This document shows, in pieces, positions 23,849 through 34,842 of a DNA stretch of 64,000 bases. Location: assembly GCA_009763385.1 (NCBI GenBank), contig CM019830.1, positions 94,180,649 to 94,244,648 of the forward strand, read 5' to 3'. The position numbers and the translations under genes are program-made. This DNA is from Coix lacryma-jobi var. lacryma-jobi. Taxonomy: Eukaryota; Streptophyta; Magnoliopsida; Poales; Poaceae. Numbering within the stretch: the stretch's first letter is position 1; every line of letters begins with the position of its first letter. The notes under the pieces are model-generated. The model was not told where the DNA came from. It did no database searches and worked only from the letters and a program-made list of their open reading frames with translations.

Positions 23849-23859
23849 GGGTGGATCAC

Positions 23860-24060
23860 CAACATCTCCAACCGTCTCCGGACGGCTCGCTGACTCCTCC
23901 AATACGTCTCCGGACGGCTCGCCGACCTCTCCACCCATCTCCGGATGGCTCGCCGACCGCTCCACACGTCTCCGGATGGCTCGCCGACCTCTCCACCAGT
24001 CTCCGGACGGCTCGCCGACCTCTCCAACTCGTCTTCGAATGACTCGCCAATCTCTCCAAA
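23860..24060 (+). repeat. I: tandem repeat, about 31-bp unit, six copies
   Basis: Six head-to-tail copies of a unit with core GTCTCCGGACGGCTCGCCGA followed by CCTCTCCAAC lie directly downstream of integrase. Point changes increase to the right, the last copy reading TCTTCGAATGACTCGCC. Such arrays between integrase and 3' LTR are usual in Tat-type elements. Confidence 0.85.
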
Positions 24061-24104
24061 CAGCCTGGCTGATGCTGAAGGAGTCTTAGAGCAGGCGCTA
24101 CTGT

Positions 24105-24655
24105 AACCGCCAGACGCGTGCATGAGCGCCCGCCCTCTGCGCTATGGCGGCCAGTAGTCCTCCCAAGTGATGTCCCGACCTCTCTACGCGTGCATGAGTG
24201 CCCGCCCTCTGCGCTACGAAGGGAAGGGTAAGCTTGGGCTGAGATCTCCGGAGGCTATACGTCCAGTGCCTGTACGCGCCGATTATGCGCACGTTCTCCA
24301 TTCGGTCTACAAGCAGCCTGACTAATACCGATGAAAACTCAGAGCCGGGGCTGTTGTCACCACCGGACGCGTGCATGAGCGCCTGCCCTCTGCGCTACGG
24401 TGACCAGCAGCTCTCCCAAGGGACGTCCCGACCTCTCTACGCGTGCATGAGCATCTGCCCTCTGCGCTATGAAGGAAAGGCTAACTTGGGCTGAGAATTC
24501 TGAGGCTATATGATCAGTGCCTCGCATTCGCGCCACCCACGCACTCGACAACGGTCTCCATTCGCCCATGTCACGCCACGATCGAGCCTCTCAGAAAAGA
24601 CCCTGACCGTGGTACCTCCCTACGTGTGCACGAGCGCCTGCCCTCTGCGCTATGG
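24105..24655 (+). repeat. I: second tandem array with GCGTGCATGAGCGC blocks
   Basis: Five blocks with GCGTGCATGAGCGC then CTGCCCTCTGCGCTA start near 24116, 24188, 24369, 24441 and 24624. They are arranged in two larger units of about 250 bp (each has two blocks plus AAGCTTGGGCTGAGA-like sequence) and a truncated third. The truncation is the left side of a deletion junction with A's RT. Confidence 0.85.
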
Positions 24656-24678
24656 GATGCTAGCAGAGGTTCCTTGGG

Positions 24679-25251
24679 TTGCAAGACTTGAAGTCATTCG
24701 TATCCTCCATGCATATGCATCACATCATGACATTAAATTATATCAAATGGATGTGAAAAGTGCATTTTGAAATGGCTTCATAAATGAACGAGTCTATGTT
24801 GATCAACCTCCCGGGTTTGAAGACCCTATATATCCTAAACATGTTTATATGTTGTCCAAGGCGCTATATGGGCTCAAGCAAGCCTCAAGAACATGGTACG
24901 AGCGCCTCCGGGACTTCCTCATTGAGAAGGGCTTCATCATTGGGAAGGTCGACACCACACTATTCACCAAAAAGCTTGATGGAGAGATCTTCATTTGTCA
25001 AGTCTACGTTGATGATATCATCTTCGGGTCAACAAATGAAGCCTATTGCAAGGAATTTGGTGACTTGATGTCGAAGGAGTTCGAAATGTCCATGATTGGC
25101 GAGCTCACATTCTTCCTAGGCTTCCAAGTCAAGCAATTGTAGGAGGGGACTTTTATATCACAAGAGAAGTACACAAAAGACCTCCTCAAGTGCTTCAACA
25201 TGGATGATTGCAAGCCTATCAAGACTCCAATGCCAACAAATGGATATCTTT
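24679..25251 (+). pseudogene. A: copia reverse transcriptase fragment
   Basis: The fragment begins inside RT at VARLEVIRILHAYASHHD. It continues through YQMDVKSAF, a stop (TGA at 24769), NGFINERVYVDQPPGFEDP, KALYGLKQASRTWYERL and the catalytic QVYVDDIIFGS, to MIGELTFFLGFQVKQL followed by a stop at 25139. It is the right kind (SIRE-type copia, plus strand) to be the continuation of A, whose gag stops at 9569. B's LTR truncates it at 25252. Assignment to A rather than another copia copy is inference from order and orientation. Confidence 0.8.
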
Positions 25252-25640
25252 TGCAGATACATGGGTGTATGCCAGATCTTGAGTGATGAGTGATTGTCAA
25301 CTGGTTTGATGCGCATGTTCTTTGGCTTGTGTTGTGCAGGTGTCGAGCACGGAGACAGTGATCGAGGGCAAGGTGAAGGTCATGTAGAGACGTGCCGTGC
25401 CGATGGACCGGGAGCGGTGAAGGGCGGACGTGAGGCTTGGACTGAGGGACCGGCGGCCTGAAGTTCAGCTGTGGTGGCTGACAGCCTGGGACAGCGACGA
25501 GCGAAGACTTGCGGGGCACGGTGTTGCTCGGGTCGAGGACCTGGGGACACGTGTCGACGGACGGGGTGCATGGGCGGTGCATCCCGTCTTCGGTGTCGGT
25601 TTGGTGGTTGAGCCACAGAAAAACCACCGGTGGACGGTTT

Positions 25641-25866
25641 TCAGGTTTGGGCCTCAAAACCTGGGTGCTGCGGGTTTGCCGAGTTTGGGCCACAAAACTT
25701 GGGCTGAGGACGGTTTCCAGGTTTGGGCCTCAAAACCTGGGCGCTTGCGGGTTTCTGAGTTTGGGCCACAAAACTCAGGCGATGGACGGCTGGTTTCCTG
25801 GTTTGGGCCTCAAAACCGGGGGTTGGTCGTGAAGACAGGTTTCCCGTTTTTGGCCTCAAAACCGGG
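25641..25866 (+). repeat. Array of six covarying hairpins in LTR B
   Basis: Dyads start at 25641, 25679, 25717, 25755, 25797 and 25843, with arms TCAGG/CCTGG, CCGAG/CTTGG, CCAGG/CCTGG, CTGAG/CTCAG, CCTGG/CCGGG and CCCGT/CCGGG. Several single mismatches are C/T changes, as expected from decay after insertion. Confidence 0.85.
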
Positions 25867-26647
25867 GGCGAAGTCCGTGAAAAGGATGAGCAGAGCGGTG
25901 GCGGCAATCGGTGAGGTTGCGTCGAGGCAACGCTACCAGTTATGCGGGCGTGGCCGTCGGATCAACATCTATTTCGAGTTGGTCCAGAATAATCTTAGGG
26001 TTTACCTGGTTCGCTCTGTAATTAAGTAGGGGTAGAGTGGGAATTAGAATTAGGATAAGTAGGGGGAGACACCCACCTCCCAAACCATCTCAGTCATTTG
26101 CTATTCTCCACTTAGGGTTTTCCTACTCTCCCAATCCCCTGCTGTAGCTACTGAGATCCGCAGAGAACCATACCTCTGTGTTCATGAGATTTTGAGGAAG
26201 TGAGACCGTAATCTGACTGTTGTAGCGTGTGGTAGCCACACGGTTGCAAATTCGTGGTGTCATTCGCGTTTTGATTTTGTTCTTCGCGTTCTTCGTTTCT
26301 CCACGTTTTTCCCATCACTCGATCTCCCTCTCTACTGCGTCTTTTTGAAATCCACTTGAATCAACTTGTTCTTTATAGTGAGGAGAACATTTCCACTGAA
26401 GGAATTCATCTCTGCCCTCACGAACAAGTAGATCGGGTCGATTCAATTTTCGTGGCGCTTTTTCGGTTCATACTCCTTCCTTTTCAATTCTCGTTGATTG
26501 AGTTGATTTGAGCGGATGATTTCTTGGGGATAGTCTCCTAACTACCTCGTGATCATCTTCTCCAAGTTTGGGATCAAGGGATTTTTATTTGGATCGGATT
26601 TGGGGAGATTTGAGTTGAGGGCGACCGAAATCGCCCTCACTGGGTGT

Positions 26648-26893
26648 TGGCGGACAGTCCGCACGTCGGGCTCGAGCCAAACCAGTGGCTGCGTGGCTCG
26701 GCCACTTTGCTTTAGAGTCACCGGCGGACAGTCCGCAGGTATAACTCGCGGACAGTCTGGGAGTGTCCAGAGGACTTTCAGCAGCAGTGCTGTTTCTCAG
26801 GTTTGGCCGGCGGACAGTCCGCCACCTGAGCCCGGACAGTCCGCCGCTTGGCAGACAGTCTACAGCCGTATCCGCGGACAGTCCGCGATTCGG
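26648..26893 (+). repeat. GCGGACAGTCCGC dyad array in LTR B
   Basis: About seven copies of GCGGACAGTCCGC or variants occur, with some eroded (GCGGACAGTCTGG, GCAGACAGTCTAC). Same position and type as in K and D. Confidence 0.8.
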
Positions 26894-27299
26894 CTGAAAG
26901 CTGGTTTTTAGTGCGTTTGCTCTCCCGTCTTTTCGGCTTGGTTTTCAGACTTCTCGTTTGGCCCTATAGTTAACCAAGGAACCTCTCTAGGTATCTTTGC
27001 TACTTGTTAGCATAGGTATTTGGAGATTTCTCGACGTAGCCTTCCATCTACGTTTGAGGGTCGGTTTTTGGGGTCGAACATGATCCGGTGCTTTTGGCGT
27101 TTGACTTGCTCTTGTCTTGTGGTTCCTCGCTGTGATCCTAGGGATCATCCACCCTCTTCCAAGGGTCGTGGGCATCACGTTTCGGTCGAAGCTTTTGGGG
27201 GTTGATTTTTGGGACAAAGGCCGAAGTTTCGAGAGAAATTTTTAGGCTCCCATTCACCCCCCTCTGGTCGCCTTGCTTTTGCATTCTCGGTCCTTCAAT

Positions 27300-27314
27300 T
27301 GGTATCGGAGCGGG
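27300..27314 (+). promoter_or_regulatory. B: primer binding site (initiator tRNA-Met type)
   Basis: TGGTATCGGAGCGGG lies two bases after the LTR end, identical to the E PBS and close to the plant copia consensus TGGTATCAGAGC. Confidence 0.88.
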
Positions 27315-27360
27315 TTAAAGATCTTCCACCTTAGCCGGTTCCAGATCCAGAGAAGGCGAC

Positions 27361-29811
27361 ATGGATTGCAGCGTGGGCAAACCGCCGTTTTTCGATGGGA
27401 CGAACTATGCGTATTGGAAGATACGCATGTCGGCCTATCTTCAGAGCATGGGTGCTTCTGTCTGGGAGATTTGCAACAAGGATGATTACGTGGTCTTGGC
27501 TGCTCATGTGACTCAGCTGCAGATCGATGAGCACGATGCCAATAGCCGAGCCCGTAATGCTCTTTTCTCCTGTTTGAGTGTGTCTGAGTTTGATCGCGTT
27601 TCTCATCTCCCCATGGCTCGTGAGATTTGGGCGACCCTCATGCGCTTCCATGAGGGAACTTCTCAAGTCAAATCCCGTCTCTACGAGTCGCACAAGTGGG
27701 AGTATGAGAACTTTCGACATATGCCTGGCGAGAGCATAGAGAGTTTATTCGCTCGCTTTCAGGTGATTGTCAACATGATGAGGGCTAACAAGGAGTTGTT
27801 GCCTTTCAACGATCATGAGAGGGCTCTCAAGCTTTTGCATACTCTCGATCGGTCGGTGTGGGACTCGAAGGTTCAGGTGATCATCGAATCACCTAACTAT
27901 GAGACCCTCACATGCAACGAGCTCTTCAATAAGCTCAAGTCCAGCGAGGGCTTCTTATGAAAATCCTTCTAGGCCGTCGATGGCTTTGCTTTCTGGCTCT
28001 TCTGCTAACCCCTCTGGAGGATTTGCACTTTCTTCTCTTCTTTCTGTCATAGAGGAGCAGCTGGAGTTCATGGGGGATGACAAGTTGGCTTTGCTTGCCA
28101 ACTGGTTCTCGTGGTTCCACAAGAATCGCATGAACCTTCACCGCAGAGGAGGACGCTCTAGATGTTTCGAGTGCGGTGACCCCGACCACTTCATCGCCAA
28201 CTGTCCCAAGAAGAACAAGCAAGCATTTGAGAAGGGCGATCTTGGGCACAAGTATGACTCCGGCAAGTGCAAGGAGAAGTACGTCTCCGCAAAGCACAAG
28301 CGGAAGGGCGGCTTCACCAAGGAGTACATCAAGAAGAAGTACTTGGAGAAGGCCCAGGCTGAGCAGCGTGCTTTCTTCGCCACGCTCAGCGACGTTGATG
28401 ACTCGGATGACGACTCCGCTTCCTCAAGCAACGACGAGTCCAAGAAGAAGAAGAAGATCGAGGACAAGCTGAACGGCCTCTGCTTCTTCGCCGACAACGA
28501 GGGCTTTTGCACCATGGCCCTCGGCAAGGAGGTCGACAGCCAGCTGGAGGAGATCCCTCATAATGACAACGATGACGACGACACCTCCCAGGTATCTCAG
28601 ACCCCTGACGAGCTTTCTGCTGAGGTCGAGAAACTTACTGCTGCCCTTCTTAGTCAAGATAAGCTGCTTAGGCATGCTGCTAGAGAGCGGAAGGAGTTTA
28701 GGCAGAAGTGGGAGGATACGGTGAAGGAGCTTGAGTCTGTCAAGTCCACGGTGAAGGAGCTTGAGTCTGTCAAGTCCAAGCACATGACTGACCTTCTCAC
28801 TTTGAGGGGGAAGTATGTTGCTTTGGTTGGAGAGGTGGATGAGCTTAGAGCTAGATCCTCAGTGCTTGGTGCATGCAAGTCTTGTGCAGTCTTGCAATCC
28901 GAGTTGGTAGAGAAGAATGTCAAGATTGTGTCTCTTGAGAAGGCCAGCTCGGGTAGCACTTGTGTGGCTAGGTGTACTTTGTGTGAGGGCTTGGAGATGG
29001 AAATAGCCAATGTGAAGCATGACAAGATGTAAACCGAGGAAGAAAACACATACCTTCGGACCATCTTGTCATGGGTGTCTAGTGGTGAGCCGCAGCTTGG
29101 GATGATGATTGCCCAATTCAAGCGTGCTGCTGGAGGCCCAGGTGTAGGTTTTGCTCACGGTGTTGAGTGTGCTTCATCTTTTGGTAAGATTGGAGAGTCG
29201 AGTGGTCTTAACCCGAGTGAGAAGCCCAACTCCACCACTACTCCCAAACTGACCAAGATTCCACCCAAAGAGCCTCACAATCCTAACACTGAGGATGGGG
29301 TGTTTGTTGAACCTCCGAGAGCTCCACCCAAGAAACAGACATGGGCTCCAAAACCAAACCACCTCAAGAACAAACTAGACACCATGCCACCTATCCAAGA
29401 GGAGCTCATGCCATAGAATGGCAAAGTGATCCACACCCACTACCGTGAGTACCAACAGCCCCCTATGAGAGCGGTGAGGTACCATTGTGAGCATTGTGGG
29501 AGAGATGGACACTTGAGGGAGTTTTGCTTTCGGTGCAAGAGAGAGGAGCGCCGTGCCAAGGAGATGAACAATGCGGACATGTACCATCCTTTCCATGATG
29601 TACATGTGCCGAATGTTCAGAGGAGAGCTGCTAGGCCTAGAGGTCCAATACCTCAAGGTCCTAGGCCTCAGGGAGGTGATGCCCGGCGGGATCCTTGTTT
29701 TGCAGGATATGGACCCCGTGGCGGTAGCTTTGTTGAGCGTTACCCTCCACCGCGTTTTGAGTATCGCAATGGACGCTCTTCCCTTAGCGGACCACGTTTT
29801 CCTGTGTGTGG
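27361..29811 (+). pseudogene. B: copia gag, interrupted by frame damage and by C
   Basis: The frame opens with a UBN2-type N-terminus (KPPFFDGTNYAYWKIRMSAY). A 17-bp deletion near 27943 shifts the frame (SSEGFL then stop, where E and D read SSEIDAM). It continues at 27899-29032 through zinc knuckle CFECGDPDHFIANC, an acidic/Lys-rich part and a coiled coil with a 30-bp tandem duplication (28721-28780). Stops follow at 29030 and 29414. A second zinc knuckle, CEHCGRDGHLREFC, comes after (about 29490). C inserts at 29812; the last gag codons resume at 54205. Confidence 0.88.
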
Positions 29812-31376
29812 TGTTAACACCAGATTTTTGCACGCACGAGAGGATGACAAGAGGGCCCAACCAGCAGTGAAGAGAGGATTCGGCAAGCGATCGAGCGACT
29901 ATTTGGTCCTCTGGGTCTCGGTGAATGCCTGTGCGGTCGGCTATTTTACAAAGCGGTGACTCCATTCGGGAGATGGGTGCTGCAAATAAAGCTGGCTTGC
30001 ATAAGAAGACACGTGACAATGAAGGACGCCGAAGAGATTAGGAATAAGATTTATATCTTTCCATGTTTTATTATGTAAATCGTAATCATTTAGGACTCAT
30101 ATTTCATTCAGGGTATAAATATAAACCCTCGACCATTGTAAAACTGTTCACAACCACATCAATACAAACCAGCCCCGTGCCACCTTCGAGTCCTTAGTCG
30201 AGTCGTCGAGTTCTTTGAGAGGAATCATGGATCCGTCGACCTCCATAAGTCCCGGCAACCTTGTTATCATGTCTAGTATCATGCAGTGGATTTAGATATG
30301 ATGCAAGTAGTCTCGTATGTTAAGCTTAGTATCGTGCGGCAGATTTAAGCTTATGACAGGAAGTTTTTGCTTGTGCCTTGTATCGTGTGGCGGATTGAGA
30401 CATGAGTAAGAATAGTTATCGGCTCTATTAGATTTGGCAGATCTGATAGATTCATTAAGTTATCATGTGTTATGTGTTTTATTTATTTAATTCTTGTAAC
30501 ACCTTTTTGCCCAATCCAGATTGATCTTTGTTCGGCCTTGTCCCACAAGTTTTGCTTGTGCTTTGCTCATCATAAGATCATGATGGCCGAATCAACTTTC
30601 AATCCAGATTGTTACATGTTGTGGGTTCATGCATGTTAATTACGATTAGGCTTTGATAAAACTAGGTGTCGTGCGGCAGATGCAGGTTTTAGATTAGTTT
30701 GATCGTGCTTGCTTGTTTGTTCCTTCTTCATGGACCCCAATTCGGCTGGTTTGCCGATTTTGGTTAAGCTTACACGAGTAACGTGCTCTTATAGATATGT
30801 TCAAATATATGCATGCTTTTAGCTTGTTATAATTAGATTGTATCATGCGGTGGATTGATCTAATTATAAGAAGTGGCGTAAACTTATAGCAAGCGGTATC
30901 ATGTGGTGGATTAGCTTCGCTTGAGTTTACGCTTGACAGGTTTATGAAAACTAAACGTGCGGCAGATTAGTTGGAATAGCCTATGAATGTGTTATTTGAA
31001 TAGATCTATTTTTGCAAGTTACCTGTTTATAATATCTTTAATTCGTTCAAGCATGTCTTTCTTTACATATGCATTCGGCAGTTAATATGCTTCACATATT
31101 TTGTTCTCATACTTGCCGAATGACTTTATAAACATGCTTTGACAGACAGCTTCTATAGCTGTGTGCCGTCGTGATTGGCTTCTAAAGCCGTACATATGGA
31201 ACTGTCTGGTCTCACCCTTCATGTTCCAGAGGTATTCTCACGTTTTTATCCCTTGTTGGTTTTCAGGTCAAACCGACTGGCACGTCTCCGGATTCAACAT
31301 ACTCCGGGCACCCGATTGAAGCTAGCTTTTCGGCTTGCTATGTGCTTGGCGCGAGGTGTCACGTTTTGCGTTAACA
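29812..31376 (+). mobile_element. C: Tat-like gypsy 5' LTR
   Basis: This 1565-bp LTR is bounded by TGTTAACACC and ...GCGTTAACA. It is the same length as its partner at 52640-54204, with differences concentrated in the first 500 bp (about twenty by eye) and few later. TATA box GTATAAATATAAA starts at 30113. Left flank TGTGG (29807-29811) against right flank CGTGG (54205-54209) differ by one C-to-T at a CpG. Uninterrupted E sequence has CGTGG here, so that was the target. A 15-nt motif, TATCGTGCGGCGGATT or variants, recurs seven times (30279-30975). Confidence 0.93.
30113..30125 (+). promoter_or_regulatory. C: TATA box in 5' LTR
   Basis: GTATAAATATAAA is followed by a pyrimidine-rich stretch; the 3' LTR has the same box at 52941. 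It is the likely promoter of the sense transcript. Confidence 0.6.
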
Positions 31377-31383
31377 CACTTTT

Positions 31384-31400
31384 TGGCACGTCCGGTGGGA
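31384..31400 (+). promoter_or_regulatory. C: primer binding site
   Basis: TGGCACGTCCGGTGGGA begins 7 bp after the LTR end, at the usual PBS place. I do not assign the tRNA. Confidence 0.7.
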
Positions 31401-32462
31401 CCCAAGAGTTCATCCAAGCGATTGATTCTCAAAGCAATCCTTGGATGGATAACCCAATTGATGGAAACAAAGGAAAATTGGGACAAGGCTTCATGTTGGC
31501 TGATAAGTTAGAAGAAGTAAATATCGGTAATGAAGCAGAAGCGAGACCGATATATGTCAGCACCAGTTTGGATCCAGAATGTAGATTGAAATTGATAAAT
31601 CTTGTAAAGGGGTTCAAAGATTGTTTTGCATGGGATTATACAGAGATGACTGGATTAGATCGCTCCATTTGAACATCGACTACCGATCAAAACTGGGTAT
31701 CGTCCTTATAGGCAGCCTCCTCGAAAGATTTTCAGGGAAGAAGTACTAGCCGATGTGAAAAAGGAAATTTAGAGATTGTTGAAAGCGGATTTCATTTGGC
31801 CATGCAGATATGCAGATTGGATTTCGAATATAGGTCCAGTGTATAAGAAGAATGGAAAGATGAAGGTCTGCATTGATTTTAGAAATCTCAATAAAGCTAC
31901 TCCAATGGATGGTTACCCAATGCCAATTGCCGAATTGCTTGTGGACGCAGCAGCTAGTTACGAGGTCATCAGCTTTATGGACGGTAACACTGGATACAAC
32001 CAGATCTTTATGGCAATAGAAGACATTTCAAAGACAGCTTTTAGATGTCCTGGTCATATTGGTCTGTTTGAATGGGTTGTTATGATGTTCGATTTGAAGA
32101 ATGCTGGTGCAACTTATCAAAGAGCTATGAATTACATCTTCCATGGGTTGATCGGCAAAATTGTAGAAATTTATATTGATGATGTAGTCGTGAAGTCCAG
32201 AAATCATGTAGAACATCTAATTGATTTGAGGAGGACTCTGGAATGCACAAGGAAGCATGGTTTAAGAATGAACCCGAACAAATGCGCTTTTGGAGTTTCG
32301 GCAGGAGAGTTTTTGAGGTTTCTGATCCATAAAGGAGGAATCAAAGTCGGAAAGAAAAGCATGGAGGCAATAGACAAGGTCATCCCTCCAACCAACCTCA
32401 CAGAGTTGCAATCGTTGCTTGGAAAGATCATTTTTGTAAGGAAATTTATATCTGGTTTGTCG
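31401..32462 (+). pseudogene. C: reverse transcriptase, N-terminal half; no gag or protease
   Basis: Coding starts almost directly after the PBS with the region that precedes RT (RPIYVSTSLDPECRLKLINL, FAWDYTEMTGLD); gag and protease are absent. A shift near 31672 and a TAG near 31769 break it. The main frame 31776-32465 holds the palm: MKVCIDFRNLNKATPMDGYP, ISFMDGNTGYNQI, FDLKNAGATYQRAMN and catalytic EIYIDDVVVKS. It ends at FISGLS where E is inserted, and continues at 45739. The RT catalytic residues are present. Confidence 0.88.
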
Positions 32463-32733
32463 TGAAGGACCGAGAATGCAACCAGAAAGCGACCAGAGGG
32501 GGGGGTGAATGGGAGCTTCAAACTTTCCTTTCAGAAACTTGTTGCCACTGTCCCTAAAGTCAACCCCAAGAGCAAACCCTAGAGCTCGTAAGTGTCCACG
32601 ACCTTAGATGTAGGGTGGATGCTTCCAAGAAGCACAGCGAGACACTACACGACTCTAGAAACCCAACGCAAAAACCGGAAATCAAAACCGACAACGAACG
32701 AACGAACCACGGACGAAACTGTGTGAACTCAGC

Positions 32734-33006
32734 AGCATCGGACGCTGGCAGCGTCCGATGACCCAGCATCGGACGCGTTCGATGCAAAACTGGCCAGAAT
32801 GGAACCTTACTGGACACCCATCGGACGCTGTGAACAGTGACCTTCCAGCGTCCGATGGTCACACTCCGGACGCGTCCGATGGACAGCGGAGCGTCTGGTT
32901 CTAGCGTCCGATGCTCCTTAGAAAGTGTCAGAAAACAACACGTGGCAGCGGCGCGTCCGATGTAATTCGGTCAGCGTCCGATGCCTCGAACCCTAGCGTC
33001 CGATGG
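32734..33006 (-). repeat. GCGTCCGATGC motif array in E 3' LTR
   Basis: About twelve half-sites lie in both orientations, including the near-perfect dyad GCATCGGACGCGTTCGATGC at 32768-32787. The array matches that in the partner LTR. Confidence 0.8.
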
Positions 33007-33753
33007 CCCCGATTCTATGCTGTTCTCCCGCGAATTCAACCCGATCTCCTCCGATTCAAAAGCACTAAGGCTTAGACTTGGTATGAGGAGTTCCAAGGAG
33101 GTTAGTGAGCTATCCCAAAAGAATCATGGCTCGAACCTAACTCCAAATCGGTGAATTGCAAGAATTCGGGGAAAGGGAGCAAAACGTGATCCAAAATGAA
33201 AATCGGCCGATCTACTAGCTCATGAGGTTTGAGAAGATTTCCTTTGGTGGAAACAAGTGCCTCACGATCTAGAACAACTCTATTCAAACGGATTTGCAAA
33301 AGATGCTCCGAGCAAAAAGATCGATCGATGGGAAAAACATGGAGAAAAAGATTCCGCGAAGAACATGAACAAAACGCGAATCGCAACCACGAATTTGCAA
33401 CCGTGTGGCTGCCACACGCTACAATAGTGAGATTACGGTCTCAAAATCTCACGGGCATAGAGGTATTATTCTCTTCTCTGTGGATCTCAGGTTCGCTACA
33501 GCAGGGGATGGGGAGACTTGGGGAGGTGGGTGTCTCCCCCTACTTATCCTAATTCTAACTATTCCTAATTCCCACTCTACCCCTAACTACTTACAGAGCG
33601 AACCAGCTAAACCCTAAGGTTATTCTGGACCAACTCGAGGTAGGTGGTGATCCGACGGCCACGCCCGCACAATAGGTAGCGTTGCCTCGACGCAACCTCA
33701 CCGATTGCCGCCACGTGCCGCCACTGCTCTATGTCCTCTTCACGGACTCTGCC

Positions 33754-33978
33754 CCCGGTTTTGTGGCCCAAACCGGGAAACCAGCCTTGACAGCCAACCC
33801 ACAGTTTTGAGGCCCAAACCGAGAAACTAGCCGACCAGCATCTGAGTTTTGAGGCCCAAACTCAGCAAACCCGCAGCGCCCAGGTTTTGAGGCCCAAACC
33901 TAGAAACCGTCCTCAGCCCGAGTTTTGTGGCCCAAACTCGGAAACCATCAGCACCCAGGTTTTGAGGCCCAAACCTAG
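33754..33978 (-). repeat. Array of six covarying hairpins in E 3' LTR
   Basis: The same arm series as in K is read on the opposite strand, from CCCGG/CCGGG at 33754 to CCAGG/CCTAG ending 33978. A few arms have one C/T or G/A mismatch. Confidence 0.83.
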
Positions 33979-34368
33979 AAACCGTCCACCCGATAGTTTT
34001 TCTCTGGCTCTACCACCAAACCGATGCTGATAGAGGGGATGCACCTCCCGTGCACCCCGTCCACCGACACGTGTCCCCAGGTCCTCGACCCGAGCAACAC
34101 CATGTCCCGCAAGTCTTCGCTCGTCGCTGTCCCAGGCTGCCAGCCACCACAGCTGATCCTCAGGCCACCGGTCCCTCAGTCCAAGCCTCACGTCCGCCCT
34201 TCACCGCTCCCGGTCCGTCGGCACGGCACATCTCTACTTGACCTTCACCTTGCCCTCGATCACCGTCTCCGTGCTCGACACCTGCACAACACAAGCCAAA
34301 GAACATGCGATCAAACCCGTTGACAATCACTCATCACTCGAGACTCGGCATACACCCATGTATCCGCA

Positions 34369-34842
34369 ATCTCCCCCTTGATGAGTGCATTGTCAACTAC
34401 ACACACAAATCATAAAGGAAATAGAATGAGGGAGGAAGGAGAAGAGAGAAATCAACCAAATTACCCAAAAGGATAGCAAAGCCGAAGAAGGTCAAGTGGA
34501 AAGAGCAAGACAACTTGGTCCCCAAAGACATGGGCAACGGCTCGACGCAACCAAGCAAAGCAAAACTAGCCCTCAAGAAGAGGTAGAAAAGGCTCAACAC
34601 CGCTAGCAGATACCAATTGAAAAATCAAGGCAAAAATGCTAGTCCCTTAAGACAGAGGCACAGAGGCTCAACACAACTAGCAGAAGGCTCGACATCAACT
34701 GAAAAGCTCGAAACCAACTGAAGCAAAGATGCGACTGCTAGTCCCCCAAGATAGAGGCAAAGGCTCAACACAACTAACAAAGCGCTCCGAACCAATTGGA
34801 AATTTCAAAAATTTATCGCGAGCAAACTCCCCCTTGCATGAT
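34369..34842 (-). mobile_element. E: polypurine tract and 3' untranslated region, first part
   Basis: On the minus strand CAAGGGGGAGAT abuts the 3' LTR (34369-34380), the expected polypurine tract for plus-strand priming. The rest is A-rich non-coding sequence with repeated GGCTC(A/G)ACAC-like words. F interrupts it at 34843. Confidence 0.8.

Larger units (their letters stand above)
25252..27297 (+). mobile_element. B: copia 5' LTR
   Basis: This 2046-bp LTR is bounded by TGCAGATACATGGG and ...TCGGTCCTTCA, and a PBS begins three bases later. Left flank is TCTTT (25247-25251) inside A's RT. The hairpin array is at 25641-25866 and the GCGGACAGTCCGC array at 26650-26893. B's own 3' LTR is not in the window; the LTR at 58164 belongs to D. 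Confidence 0.9.
32463..34368 (-). mobile_element. E: copia 3' LTR (minus strand)
   Basis: This 1906-bp LTR runs from TGAAGGACC to ...TGTATCCGCA on the plus strand. Left flank TGTCG (32458-32462) equals 45739-45743, a perfect target duplication. It is 39 bp shorter than the partner at 43794-45738; a block around AAACCCTAGAAGCAAAAGAG present at 44847-44885 is missing here. Hairpins lie at 33754-33978 and GCGTCCGATGC motifs at 32734-33006. Confidence 0.93.
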
